Source of the DNA: VRUE01 sp963747765
GTDB taxonomy: Bacteria > Actinomycetota > Thermoleophilia > Solirubrobacterales > 70-9
Length of the DNA: 64,000 nt
Assembly: GCA_963747765.1 (NCBI GenBank)
Contig: CAVVGH010000008.1
Location: 124,001-188,000, forward strand
Direction: 5' to 3'
Each line of letters starts with the position of its first letter. Within the stretch, counting starts at the first letter, position 1. The translations under genes and the position numbers were made by a program. The notes below the pieces were generated by a model that was not told the origin of the DNA, made no database searches, and saw only the letters and a list, made by a program, of their open reading frames with translations. Shown here in pieces: positions 1 to 8,802 of the stretch.

Positions 1-544
1 GCCGAGGCCTGCACGGTGCGGGCCGGCGGTCGGGCAGCCCGCGGGGCCGCCCTGCGCTACGAGGACCCGCCCCCGGCCGAGCTGCGCGAGACGGTGCGGC
101 TCGACTGGGACGCGATGGACGCCTGGTTCGATGGAGGACGAGCAGGTCTTCACCCACCCACGCGACCCCTACACGCGGGTCGACATCCTCGCCAGCTCGC
201 GCCATCTGCGGGTCGAGGTGGAGGGCGAGACGGTGGCCGAGTCGACGAGCCCGCGGCTGCTCTTCGAGACCGGCCTGCCGGTCCGCTTCTACCTGCCCAA
301 GACGCACGTGCGAATGGAGCTGCTGAGCGCCACCGGCACGGTCACCCACTGCCCCTACAAGGGCGATGCGGGATGGTGGTCGGTGCGCGCCGGCGACCGG
401 CTCCACGAGGACCTCGCCTGGTCCTACCGCACCCCGCTGCCGGAGTGCGCGAGGATCGCCGGCCTCGTCGCCTTCCTCGACGAGAGGGTGGATGTCTACG
501 TCGACGGCGTGCGGCGCGAGCGGCCCGTCACGAAATTCGACTGA
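1..544 (+). CDS. DUF427 domain protein, 3' part, one frameshift
   Basis: The 5' end lies outside the window. Frame 1 gives a conserved-looking tail (ALRYEDPPPAELRETVRLDW, then DAWF) up to about position 130. The reading then continues in frame 2 from the ATG at 131 with EDEQVFTHPRDPYTRVDIL through to TGA at 542-544. Removing one G near 130 joins the halves into WF-DEDEQVF, the usual WFEED..VFxHPRDPYxRVD motif of DUF427 proteins. These are small all-beta proteins, often with two tandem DUF427 domains, and their biochemical function is unsettled. The second domain ends with VYVDGVRRERPVTKFD, a complete C-terminus. The frameshift is most simply a sequencing error because both sides remain good protein. 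Family assignment is strong; no function is claimed. Confidence 0.8.
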   Translation, partial: PRPARCGPAVGQPAGPPCATRTRPRPSCARRCGSTGTRWTPGSMEDEQVFTHPRDPYTRVDILASSRHLRVEVEGETVAESTSPRLLFETGLPVRFYLPKTHVRMELLSATGTVTHCPYKGDAGWWSVRAGDRLHEDLAWSYRTPLPECARIAGLVAFLDERVDVYVDGVRRERPVTKFD

Positions 545-711
545 CGCAGCTCGAGACGGGGGCGGTCAGCGGAAGCGGGTAGACCGGTTATGGAGAAAAT
601 TACCTGTCCAACCCCGATTTTTTGCCGAAAGAAACCCAAGTTTCGACGATTTCACGATTCAAGGGCGTGCCTGGCAGTGTCGATGAGGAGCCTGTGATGA
701 CTCTGCCAGTG

Positions 712-799
712 CTTCGGTGCTCAAAAGGCAAACCCGCCGCGAGGCGGGGGCGCAAAGCTGTCGGGGCTCCTTCGGGAGTCGGCCGGGCTACCACCGGGG
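712..799 (+). promoter_or_regulatory. c-di-GMP-I (GEMM) riboswitch upstream of pilin gene
   Basis: The sequence carries the class I cyclic di-GMP aptamer signature in order: GGCAAACC (728-735), a second strand GGGGCGCAAAGC (about 747-758), and GGCCGGGCTACC (781-792). Helix P1 pairs 712-719 with 792-799 (8 bp, two G-U pairs). A hairpin pairs 733-738 with 743-748 around a GCGA tetraloop of the GNRA class used for tertiary docking. A third hairpin closes on a TTCG loop (about 764-777). By eye the specificity position before CAAACC aligns with the G of the V. cholerae Vc2 aptamer, favouring c-di-GMP over cGAMP, but this needs a covariance alignment. The aptamer ends 70 nt before the pilin ATG, so it should couple pilin expression to c-di-GMP. 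On or off cannot be told; no clear intrinsic terminator lies between. Confidence 0.9.
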
Positions 800-869
800 T
801 CGACAGACACCACGTGGCTTCACGCGACGGGGCTCTGGCGCAAACGATTAGGACCACAGGAGGTCTCTA

Positions 870-1360
870 ATGTTTCTCCAGAATCTCCGGGCCAAGGTTG
901 GCGCCCGGCTCAACGGCGACAGCGAGGCCGGCTTCACGCTGATCGAGCTCCTCGTCGTGATGCTCATCCTCGGAATCCTGGCCGCGATCGCGCTGCCCGC
1001 CTTCTTCAACCAGAAGGAAAAGGCCGGCGACGCCAAGGCCAAGGAGTACGTCCACAGCGCACAGGTTGCGATGGAGACGTGCGTCGACCGACCACAACGG
1101 CAGTTACGCCGAATGCGACAAGGCGGAACTCGAAAGCAATCGAGCCGACGCTGAGCAACGCAGACATTCAACGGTCAGCCGACAGTCGCTACACATGAAG
1201 AAAGCAAATACAAAATCACCATGCTGGGCTCCAAATCGACGCAGGAATTCTGGGTCGAAAACGACGGTGGCAGTCTCTACCTTCGAATGTAACGAAGCGG
1301 GCGTCGGCGGTTGTCCGCAACGCGGCCGAAGCCGGCAAACCGGGCAACTGGGGCGAATAG
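870..1360 (+). CDS. Type IV pilin (major pilin candidate), frameshifted
   Basis: The ATG at 870 follows a strong Shine-Dalgarno AGGAGGT at 858-864. The N-terminus is a class III signal peptide: a short basic leader (MFLQNLRAKVGARLNGDSEA), then G|FTLIELLVVMLILGILAA, with cleavage after Gly and the +5 Glu. After codon 70 the frame changes: TDHNGSYAECDKAELES continues in +1, then IEPTLSNADIQRSAD in another frame, and the end CNEAGVGGCP..NAAEAGKPGNWGE reads to TAG at 1358-1360. At least three single-base indels therefore interrupt a roughly 163-codon pilin, a normal length. The two late cysteines would suit a pilin disulfide. The prepilin peptidase that would process it is at 6079-6831, and the riboswitch at 712-799 controls it. 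The indels are judged likely sequence errors, but a decayed pilin cannot be excluded. Confidence 0.85.
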
Positions 1361-1400
1361 CCTAACCCCATCGCTTTGGCCTAGCCAAGCGTGAAGTTGC

Positions 1401-1429
1401 CGAGGGGCGGGCCTTGTGCCCGCCCCTCG
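1401..1429 (+). terminator. GC-rich hairpin after the pilin gene
   Basis: A perfect 12-bp stem (1401-1412 with 1418-1429) around a CTTGT loop lies 40 nt after the pilin stop. There is no T tract, as is common for actinobacterial terminators. It would separate riboswitch-controlled pilin transcription from the downstream genes, at least partly. Confidence 0.6.
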
Positions 1430-1509
1430 TGCAATGGGCGCGCTTCGCACCTCGTCCAGGTGCCGCGGCTCGGCTAAACGAATGACCGATCGCAGCCGAT
1501 AGAGGAACG

Positions 1510-4060
1510 ATGCCGGCCAACCAGCCGACACCCCCTGCACGCGCCGCCCGCAAGGCGGTTCCGCGGAACCGCCTTGGCCGCGCTGCTCTGCGGCCGCCTT
1601 TGCGGCCGTCTTGTGCCCTGGGCGCTCGGGCCGTCGGCCGCCGGCGCAGCGCCCGCGACCTACGACGGCATCTCCGCCGACGGCGAGATCGCCGTCTTCA
1701 GCACGACCGAGCAGCTCGTGCCCGGCGACACCGACAACCAGGCCGACGTCTACGAGCGCTCCTACGACGCGGCGCTCGAAACCTACGTGACCCGGGAGGT
1801 CTCGATCGGGCCGACCGGCGGCAACGACGCCTCCCGCGCCCAGTACCGCGGCATCTCCGCCGACGGGAGCAGGGTCTTCTTCTCGACCCGGGAGGCGCTC
1901 GTCGCGCGACGACCAGACCGACAAGGAAGACCTCTACATGCGCGACCTGAGCACCAACACGACGACGCTCGTCTCCCAGGGCGCCGCCGGCTGCCAGGCG
2001 GAAGGCTGCGGCAACGGGGCCTTCGACGCCGGCTTCGCGCCGGATGGCCTGACGCCGGACGGCAACGAGGCCTTCTTCGTCACCAAAGAGCAGCTCTCCG
2101 CGGCCGACGAAGACTCCTCCTCCGACGTCTACATGCGCGACCTGAGCACGAACACGACGACGCTTGTCTCGGTGGGCGCGGCCGAATGCCAGGCGGCGGG
2201 CTGCGGCAATGGCCCCGACCCGGCCACCTTCAACGGCGTCGCCGCCAACGGCTCGACCGCGGTCTTCAGCAGCGTCGAATCGCTGGCGGGCGCGGACGAA
2301 GACGAACTGCTGGACGTCTACGCCCGCGATGTGGGGGGCGCGACTACGAGCCTGGTCTCGACGCCGAGGCCTTCGGGCTGCCCCACGGCCGTCGACTGCA
2401 GCGCGGTCTACGCCGGCGTGTCGGCCACGGGCTCCCACGTCTTCTTCGAAAGCAGCGAACAGATATCCGGGAGCGACACCGACGAATCCAAGGACATCTA
2501 CGACTTCTCGGGAGGCACGGCGACGCTTGCCTCGATCGGCTCCGGTGGTACCGGCAACGGCGGCCCCAACGCCAACTACGCGGGCAGCACGCCGAACGGC
2601 GAAGCGGTCTACTTCCTGACGAGCGAAAGCCTTGACCCGACGGTCGACACCGACAGCCAGTCGGACGTCTACGAGCGCTCCGGCGGCGAAACGACGCTGG
2701 TCTCTCAGGGCGCGGCCGGATGCCAGGCGGCGGGCTGCGGCAATGGCCCCGACCCGGCTTCGTTCGAGTGGATCTCCCCCGACGGCTCGAGCTCCGCGGT
2801 CCTCTTCAGCACCGCCGAGCCGCTGAGCGAAGAAGACGAAGACACGGTGCAGGACGTCTACGAGCGCTCCGGCGGGGAAACGACGCTCGTCTCGACCGGC
2901 CCCGAAAGCCGCAACGGGCCCGCCGACGCCTCCTTCGCCGGCGCGTCGCCGGACGGCTCGCATCTCTTCTTCAACACCAGCGAGGCGCTTCTCGAAGAAG
3001 ACCAGGACACGAGCTCGGATATCTACGAGCGCTCGGGCGGCGAAACGACGCTCGTCTCGACCGGGGCCGTGGGCGGCAACGGAAGCTTCAGCTCCAGCCT
3101 GCACGGCGTCTCCGAAAGCGGCGCCGACGCGTTCTTCACCACCAAGGAGCGCCTCGCGGTCGACGACGACTTCCTCGGCGAAGAAGACGTCTACGAGCGC
3201 TCGGGCGGGCGAAACGCTGCTCGTCTCGGTAGGCAACGACCCCGGGCTGCCGCTCGCCCCGCCGCCGCCGACGCTGCAGCGGACCGACCCGGAATCGCCC
3301 GGCGAATCGACCGAACCGCGGCTCGTCGGCCAGACCGAAGCCGGCGCCGCCGTCAAGATCTACACCTCTCCGGAATGCTCCGAAGGAGAACCGGTCGCGA
3401 CAGGCAGCGGCGAAGAGCTCGCCTCGCCCGGCATCGCGGTCTCCGTCGAACCCGGTTCGACGACCAGCTTCTACGCGACCGCGGAAATCGAAGGCTTCGT
3501 CTCGGCCTGCTCGAGCGGCGTCGCCTACACGCAGCAAGTGGCGGCGGCGGTGAAGGGGGCGGAGGAGAAGAAGGCGGCAGCTCTCCCCGCCCCCGACCTC
3601 AGAAGAAGGCGGCGGCGCGAGTGGCGCCGGAGCGGCGCCTCCGCCGGTGGCGGCGGCGGCGCGAGTGGCGGCTCCGGCGGCCCACCGCAGTTCTACGGCG
3701 GCGGCATCCCCTTCGTGCCGCCGGAAACGCGTATCACCTTCGGGCCCAGCTTCAAGACCAGGAAGCATCGTGCGGTCTTCCGCTTCTACGACGTGACCGG
3801 CCAGCCCGCGACCCGCTTCATCTGCAAGCGCGACCGCCTTCACTGGCGTCGCTGCGAATCGCCGGCGCGGCTGCGCAAGCTGCGCCGCGGCCGGCACGTC
3901 TTCAAGGTGAAGGCGGTCAACGCGGCCGGGCATGTGGGAGGACGGGAACGCCGCGCGCCACTTCAAGGTGGTCGTGGCGGCCGGCGCTGCAAGAAGCACG
4001 ACGCGCGCTGCAAGCGGCGCCGAGGCGCGCGCCCGCCGGCGGGCCGCGAGGCGGCGATGA
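1510..4060 (+). CDS. Secreted repeat protein, WD40/TolB-like propeller, frameshifted
   Basis: This is a long secreted protein with about ten repeats of roughly 60 residues. Each repeat carries a GISADGSRVFFSTREAL-type strand, an acidic stretch (DEDSSSDVY), then ERSGGETTLVS or MRDLSTNTTTLVS. The pattern resembles the TolB/WD40-like beta-propeller blades common on Solirubrobacterales surfaces. Start ATG 1510 is tentative; the leader moves from frame 1 to frame 2 (LLCGRLCGRLVPWALGPSAA) near 1565-1585. Further frame changes occur near 1910 (extra C), 3205 (extra G in GGGCGGGC) and 3940, and the last frame reaches TGA at 4058-4060. The C-terminal third has a Gly/Ser-rich linker (about 3620-3690) and a domain with FICKRDRLHWRRCESP, of the kind predicted to be extracellular Ig-like. 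The stop overlaps the next ATG (ATGA), tying it to the minor pilins. Its role as a pilus-associated surface protein is inferred from position only. Confidence 0.65.
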
Positions 4061-4677
4061 GGCGGCTGCGGCGCAGGCTTGCCGCCGGGGGCGGCGAAGA
4101 CGGGTTCACGCTGGTCGAGCTGCTGGTCGCCTCGGCGATGGGCATCGATCCTGCTCGGGCGGGATCGGCGCGATGGTCGTCAGCGCGATGCGAGAGCCAG
4201 CCGGACGTGAGCAAGCGAGGCGCAGAACATCTCCAGCGCGCGTTGGATGCTGGAGCGGCTGACGAGGGAGATTCGCAACGGGGTCTCGGTCGAGGAAGCG
4301 ACCGCCTCGACGGTCTCCTTCCACACCTACGTGCGGCGCACCGCCTGCGGGTCGACGGCACGCTGGAAAGCAGCGCGCCGGCGATCGAGTGCCAGGTCAC
4401 CTACAGCTGCACGACGACGGCCTGCACGCGGACCGAGACAGAACCCGGGGTCTTCGCAGGGGGAACGCCGGCGACGATGTTCAGCGGCATCGACAGACTC
4501 CAATGTCTTCATGCTACGTGCCGAGCGCCGAAGCGAACCGTCCAAGTGCGGCCCGGCCGACCCCGAAGAAGAACCCACCTACATCGAAGTGACGCTGCAC
4601 ATACCGAACCCGAGCGGCCCCGCCGACCTGACCGTCTCCGACGGCGCCAGCCTGCGCAACGCGACCCTCGAAAGTGA
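4057..4677 (+). CDS. Minor pilin / pseudopilin (PilW/GspJ-like), frameshifted
   Basis: The ATG at 4057 overlaps the preceding TGA. The leader MRRLRRRLAAGGGEDG is followed by FTLVELLVASAMG, a class III signal peptide with the Glu at +5. Later pieces in shifted frames read as one protein: GAMVVSAMREPA, then MLERLTREIRNGVSVEEATA and VSFHTYVRRTACG, then CQVTYSCTTTACTRTETEPG, then TYIEVTLHIPNPSGPADLTV. The MLERLTREIRNG segment is typical of PilW/GspJ-type minor pilins. The gene ends near TGA 4675-4677, just before the next ATG. At least four indels are needed to make it continuous. It should be a low-abundance, priming or tip-located pilus subunit processed by the peptidase at 6079. The subfamily call is moderate. 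Confidence 0.7.
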   Translation: MRRLRRRLAAGGGEDGFTLVELLVASAMGIDPARAGSARWSSARCESQPDVSKRGAEHLQRALDAGAADEGDSQRGLGRGSDRLDGLLPHLRAAHRLRVDGTLESSAPAIECQVTYSCTTTACTRTETEPGVFAGGTPATMFSGIDRLQCLHATCRAPKRTVQVRPGRPRRRTHLHRSDAAHTEPERPRRPDRLRRRQPAQRDPRK

Positions 4678-4678
4678 G

Positions 4679-6075
4679 ATGAGACCGCGCGGCGACAGGG
4701 AGGCCGGGCTGACGATCGTCGAGGTGGTCGTCGCGGTCCTGGTCGCTGACGCTGGCGGCGCTGGCGACCTTCGGGCTGCTCAGCGCGGCCACCAAAAACA
4801 CGGCGCGGGCAAAGGCGACGCAGGTGGCCCTGGACCGCGCCCAGCAGGAGCTGGAGGCGCTGCGCAGCATGACGACTGAAGAACGGCGCTGACGACGACG
4901 CCGCCGCCCTCCGCGGACTCGCTCAACCCCGACTACCGCGTCTCCGGCGGCAACTTCAACCTGAACAGGGAAGCGGACCGCCGACTACGCGGAAATGGTC
5001 GTCAACGGAGGGCGGCTGTACGGGGAAAGCGGCGAAGAAGGCGAGATCGAGCGGCGGCAAGGTCAGACCCGGGCCCGACCCCCTTCACGAGCGGCGACGT
5101 GAGCGGCGAGGTCTATCGCTACGTCGTCTGGCGAAACGACGAACGCTGCGGCGAGAAGCCTGCCCGGGGCAACAGGACTTCAAGCAGATCATCGTCGCGG
5201 TGAAGCTCGACAAGCCCGGCAACCAGGCCGCGGAGCGCGGCTACGTCGAAGTCCAGTCCAACTTCGTCGACCCGACCGACAGCGCCAAAAACGACCCAAC
5301 CCCCGGCGGGGGCGGGAAAGTGGTGACCGCGCAGCAGTTCTTCCTCTCCGACACACCATGCGCGGCGAGCGGCGTGACGGTGCGAGAAGAAATCACCGCC
5401 GACCACCCGCTCCACAACACCCTGGGACTCTGTACGGATGGGCGGAAAACCGGCAGCGAAGAACCGGGAGCACCCGACGCGCTGCTGACCGGCGCGCCGC
5501 CGGACCCGGCCCCCGACGACGAAAGCATCCCGCTCCTCTACGACTACTCCAACGACTACGAGCCGACGCCCGACACCGACCGCGGGCTGCAGCTGCGCAA
5601 AGACGACACCGGGGGCTGCCACAGCGAACCGACCGGGACGACCCACCCCGAGTCCCAAATCCACCGCTGGGTGACCGACCCCTTCGAAGTGGAATTCACG
5701 CTCACCGACCAGGTGACGATCGAATTCTATACGCGCACTTTGAACAATCTGCCGTACCGGGCCGAGGTCTGCGTCTTCGTCTTCGTGCGCGACGATGCGG
5801 CCGAACCGCCCGACACCTACCTCAGCCAATCCAACGGCACCGAATACTCGACCTACGCCGCGTCCGAATGGTTCCACGAAGGGTGGGCCCCGGTGCGCAT
5901 GGAAATGACGCTCAAAGACGCTCCCTATACGATCCCGCCCGGAGACCGGCTTGGCGTCGCGCTCAGCGTCGAGCGCACCAACACGGACGGCGAAGCGATC
6001 GCGATCATGTACGACCATCCGAAGTACCGAACCCGGATCGAGGTCGCCACGAGCACGCCGCTCGGCGGGGGCTAG
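4679..6075 (+). CDS. Large minor pilin (PilV/GspI-like N-terminus) with big C-terminal domain
   Basis: The ATG at 4679 starts MRPRGDREAG|LTIVEVVVAVLV, a class III signal peptide. After a frame change near 4745 it continues LTLAALATFGLLSAATKN and ARAKATQVALDRAQQELEAL, the usual pilin helix. Several more indels occur up to about 5170 (recognisable pieces: DYAEMVVNGGRLYGESG, SGEVYRYVVWRNDERCG). From about 5190 the frame is clean to TAG at 6073-6075. The mature protein would be about 450 residues, far longer than a normal minor pilin. The added 300-residue C-terminal domain contains WVTDPFEVEFTLTDQVTIEF, which looks like a beta-sandwich. A pilin stalk with an enlarged domain suggests a tip adhesin; that is inference. 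It ends 3 nt before the prepilin peptidase start. Confidence 0.65.
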
Positions 6076-6078
6076 CCG

Positions 6079-6831
6079 ATGGCCGCCGTCGCGGCGCTGG
6101 CCTTCCTCGGAGGGCTGGTTGCCGGCAGCTTCGTGACCGTGGTCGCGCACCGGGTGCCGCGCGGCGAGTCGATCGTCGGGCCGCGCTCGCGCTGCCCCGC
6201 CTGCGGAGCGCAGATCGCCGCCTACGACAACGTCCCGGTCCTCTCCTGGGTCCTGCTGCGGGGCAGGGCGCGCTGCTGCGGAGCTCGAATCTCGGCGCGC
6301 TACCCGCTCACCGAGCTCTGCCTGGGGGCGCTGTACGCGGCAACCGTGCTGGTCCTCTGGGACGACCCGGGTGAGGTCGCGATCGGCCTCGTCTTCGTGA
6401 CGATGCTGGTGGCGATCACGCTGACCGACCTCGAGCAGAGGATCATCCCCAACAAGGTCCTTCTGGTCGGGGCGGTGGCGGGGGTGGCGATCGCAGCCGC
6501 GACCGATCCGGCCGGCCTGCCCGAGCGGGCGATCTCCGCCGCCGCGGCAGGCGGGCTGCTCTTCGGGGCGGCGCTTGCCTACCCGCGCGGGATGGGCCTC
6601 GGCGACGTGAAGCTGGCGGCGACGATGGGCCTTTTCCTGGGGCGCAACGTCGCCCCGGCGATCCTCGTGGCGCTGCTGGCGGGCTCGGTGGTCGGGCTGG
6701 CGATGATCGCCCGGCACGGGGCGGCGGCGCGCAAGCGGGCGATCCCGTTCGGGCCCTTCCTGGCCCTGGGCGGCGTGGTCGGCCTGCTCGTCGGCGACCA
6801 GCTGGTCGACTGGTACCTGAGCACCTTCTGA
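6079..6831 (+). CDS. pilD: Prepilin peptidase (type IV, A24 family)
   Basis: This membrane aspartyl protease cleaves the leader from type IV prepilins and usually N-methylates the new N-terminus. The 250-aa product has the N-terminal domain GSFVTVVAHRVPRGES (residues 16-31) and cysteines at 39, 42, 66 and 67 (PACG, RCCG), close to the usual two CxxC pairs. It has multiple hydrophobic helices and the two catalytic aspartates: D117 in TDLEQRIIPN and D176 in GLGDVK. The length is normal. The start ATG 6079 lies 3 nt after the large minor pilin, so it ends the pilin gene run and should process the pilins at 870, 4057 and 4679. No assembly ATPase (PilB/PilT) or PilC is in this window; pilMNO lie 7.7 kb downstream. 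Confidence 0.95.
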   Translation: MAAVAALAFLGGLVAGSFVTVVAHRVPRGESIVGPRSRCPACGAQIAAYDNVPVLSWVLLRGRARCCGARISARYPLTELCLGALYAATVLVLWDDPGEVAIGLVFVTMLVAITLTDLEQRIIPNKVLLVGAVAGVAIAAATDPAGLPERAISAAAAGGLLFGAALAYPRGMGLGDVKLAATMGLFLGRNVAPAILVALLAGSVVGLAMIARHGAAARKRAIPFGPFLALGGVVGLLVGDQLVDWYLSTF

Positions 6832-6843
6832 GCGTAGGCGCTT

Positions 6844-6961
6844 CATCTGGACCTGCGGTCACTTCGTAGGCCCTCCATCTGGACCTGCGGTCACTTCGTA
6901 GGCCCTCCATCTGGACCTGCGGTCACTTGAGCATAGGGGCCTATGCTCAAGTGACCGCAGG
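6844..6961. repeat. Three 32-bp tandem repeats ending in a perfect 22-bp hairpin
   Basis: A unit beginning CATCTGGACCTGCGGTCACT repeats with a 32-bp period at 6844, 6876 and 6908. The third copy runs into a perfect inverted repeat, 6916-6937 pairing with 6940-6961, with only GG between the arms. The arm core GGTCACTTGAGCA recurs in the hairpins at 29401-29446 and 30831-30876, so this is a dispersed palindrome family. It lies just after the prepilin peptidase and may act as a terminator. The remaining 6962-7064 holds a weak open stretch before the next gene but no feature I can name. Confidence 0.8.
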
Positions 6962-7064
6962 ACTCGCTGGGGCGCTCGCGCGACCGTCTTCGACGACCTC
7001 GAGCCGGGCGGCTGGCTCCTGGACAAGTGCGTCCGCCCGCCCTACTCTCCTCTGAGACCGTGAG

Positions 7065-8618
7065 ATGAGGAAACGGAGCACCTATGCGGCAGGGGCCTTG
7101 GCGACGATAGCCGCACTGGCCGTGGCCTTCGCGGCGCCGTCCGCTGCCGCCGACAGCGTCTACTGGAGCGACAACAACCAGATCAACCGGGCCGCGCTCT
7201 CGGGGGCCGGCGGTGAGGTGCTCCCCGTCGCCGGAGGGACCCTGGGCGGTCCGGCGGGGATCGCGATCGACTCCGCCACGGGGCGGATCTACTGGGGCAA
7301 CGAAACGGGGCAGATCTCCTACGCGAATCTCGACGGCTCCGGCGGGGGCGGCGACCTCAACACCGCCGGCGCCACCGTCGGACAACCGTACGGAGCCGTG
7401 ATCGATCCTCTCGCCAGGAGGATCTACTGGGTCAACGAGGCAGCGAACTCGGTCTCCTACGCGAATCTCGACGGCTCCGGCGGGGGCAACCTGAACACGA
7501 GCGGGGCGAGCATCGACGTCCCCGAGGGCATCGCCCTCGACCTCGAAGCGGGACGGGTCTACTGGGCGAGCTTCTTCGGCCATATGATCGGCTACGCGAA
7601 CCTCGACGGTTCCGGCGGAGGCATTCTCAACACGGGCGGTGCCGAAATCGCCAACCCGACTGGCGTCGCGATCGACCCGACGACGAGCCGGCTCTACTGG
7701 ACCAACCTCAGCGCCCCGAGCCGCGTCGCCTGGGCGAACCTCGACGGCAGCGGCGAAAGCGGGAACCTGGCGATCGGTGCGGCGAGCGCGACAAACCCGC
7801 GCGGCGCGGCGATCGACCCCGAAGCCGGGCGCATCTATTGGGCCGAAGAGGAAAACGGCGGCATCTCCTACGCGAACCTCGACGGCTCCGGCGGCGCCGA
7901 TCTCAACGTCGCGCCGGTCAGCGTCGAACACTCGCTGCTGCCGACCCTGCAGAAGGCGCCGATCGCCGTCGCCTCGCCCTCCGTATCGGGAAGCTCCGTG
8001 GTCGGCGCGGCCCTCTCCTGCTCACAGGGGAGCTGGGCGGCTGACCTGCCGCAGTCGCTGCTCTACCGGGGGCCCAGCAGCTTCTCCTACCAGTGGCTGC
8101 GCGACGGCAGCGAGATATCCGGCGCCACCGCCGCGACCTACGCGACGACCCAGGCCGGCTCCTATGCCTGCCGCGTCACCGCCACCAACCAGGCCGGCTC
8201 GGCGACCCAAACCAGCGCCGCGGTTCATGTGAGCGCACCCTCGCCGCCTTCCCCGAAGGCCCGTGGCACGGCGATCGCCGCCGGCCAGGCGAAGGTGAAG
8301 CACGGCAGCGCGCGGCTGCGCATGCGTTGCCCTGCCGCCGGCGGGGACTGCAAGGGCATCGTCAAGCTCATCGTCCGGATCAAGGCAAAGCACCAGGCGC
8401 CTGGCCGGGCAACCACGCGCGGCAGGCGGGTACTGGTCGGCAAGCGGGCCTTCCAAATCGCCGCCGGCAAGGCCAAGCTCGTCCGCATCGCGATCAACCG
8501 GGTGGGCATGAGGCAATTGCGCCACGCACCCCACCACCGGCTCACCGTGCGGCTGCGGGGCGGCGGCGTCAAGCACCGTGGTCTTCAGCTCCGCTTGGCG
8601 CCATCGCACCATCGTTGA
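7065..8618 (+). CDS. Secreted YWTD/LDL-receptor-B-like repeat protein with Ig-like domain
   Basis: The 517-aa product opens with a Sec signal peptide (MRKRSTYAAGALATIAALAV, ending PSAAADS). Six or more repeats of about 45 residues follow, each with the core IDxxxxRIYWxN and a strand ISYANLDGSGGG. This is the low-density-lipoprotein-receptor class B / YWTD propeller pattern. Residues about 300-390 form an Ig-like segment (SYQWLRDGSEISGATAATYA, then SYACRVTATNQAGSA). The last 120 residues are very basic (Lys/Arg/His-rich), perhaps for wall or polymer binding. It is predicted to be an extracellular surface protein. The binding partner is unknown and no enzymatic motif was seen. It is monocistronic, with noncoding repeats on both sides. 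Confidence 0.8.
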   Translation: MRKRSTYAAGALATIAALAVAFAAPSAAADSVYWSDNNQINRAALSGAGGEVLPVAGGTLGGPAGIAIDSATGRIYWGNETGQISYANLDGSGGGGDLNTAGATVGQPYGAVIDPLARRIYWVNEAANSVSYANLDGSGGGNLNTSGASIDVPEGIALDLEAGRVYWASFFGHMIGYANLDGSGGGILNTGGAEIANPTGVAIDPTTSRLYWTNLSAPSRVAWANLDGSGESGNLAIGAASATNPRGAAIDPEAGRIYWAEEENGGISYANLDGSGGADLNVAPVSVEHSLLPTLQKAPIAVASPSVSGSSVVGAALSCSQGSWAADLPQSLLYRGPSSFSYQWLRDGSEISGATAATYATTQAGSYACRVTATNQAGSATQTSAAVHVSAPSPPSPKARGTAIAAGQAKVKHGSARLRMRCPAAGGDCKGIVKLIVRIKAKHQAPGRATTRGRRVLVGKRAFQIAAGKAKLVRIAINRVGMRQLRHAPHHRLTVRLRGGGVKHRGLQLRLAPSHHR

Positions 8619-8802
8619 CCGACAGGACTTCGGGTTCACGCCCTTCCCGGTGGACCCCCCCTTGCTAGCGGATCGTTCATCAAGCGCTCGCGAGTGAGGT
8701 CGGCAGGTAGGTGTGAGGGTGCGGGTGTCGATCACGGCGAGCTCCTGGCCCGATGCGGCACCGGCAGCGCCTCCATCTCCGAGGACAGAGGAAGGCGCAC
8801 AC

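Noticed and set aside
1698..3356. Long minus-strand frame of 552 codons opposite the repeat protein
   Set aside because: It is an antisense shadow caused by high GC; it has Arg/Ala/Gly-rich composition and no family features, while the plus strand shows clear repeats.
5119..6846. A 575-codon minus-strand frame opposite pilD and the large minor pilin
   Set aside because: pilD with its two catalytic Asp motifs is certain on the plus strand, and the minus frame is Arg/His/Gly-rich with no domain.
6973..7063. Possible 3' fragment of a lost gene (frame reading DDLEPGGWLLDKCVRPPYSP)
   Set aside because: About 30 codons look protein-like, but no family is recognisable and there is no start; not enough support for a pseudogene.
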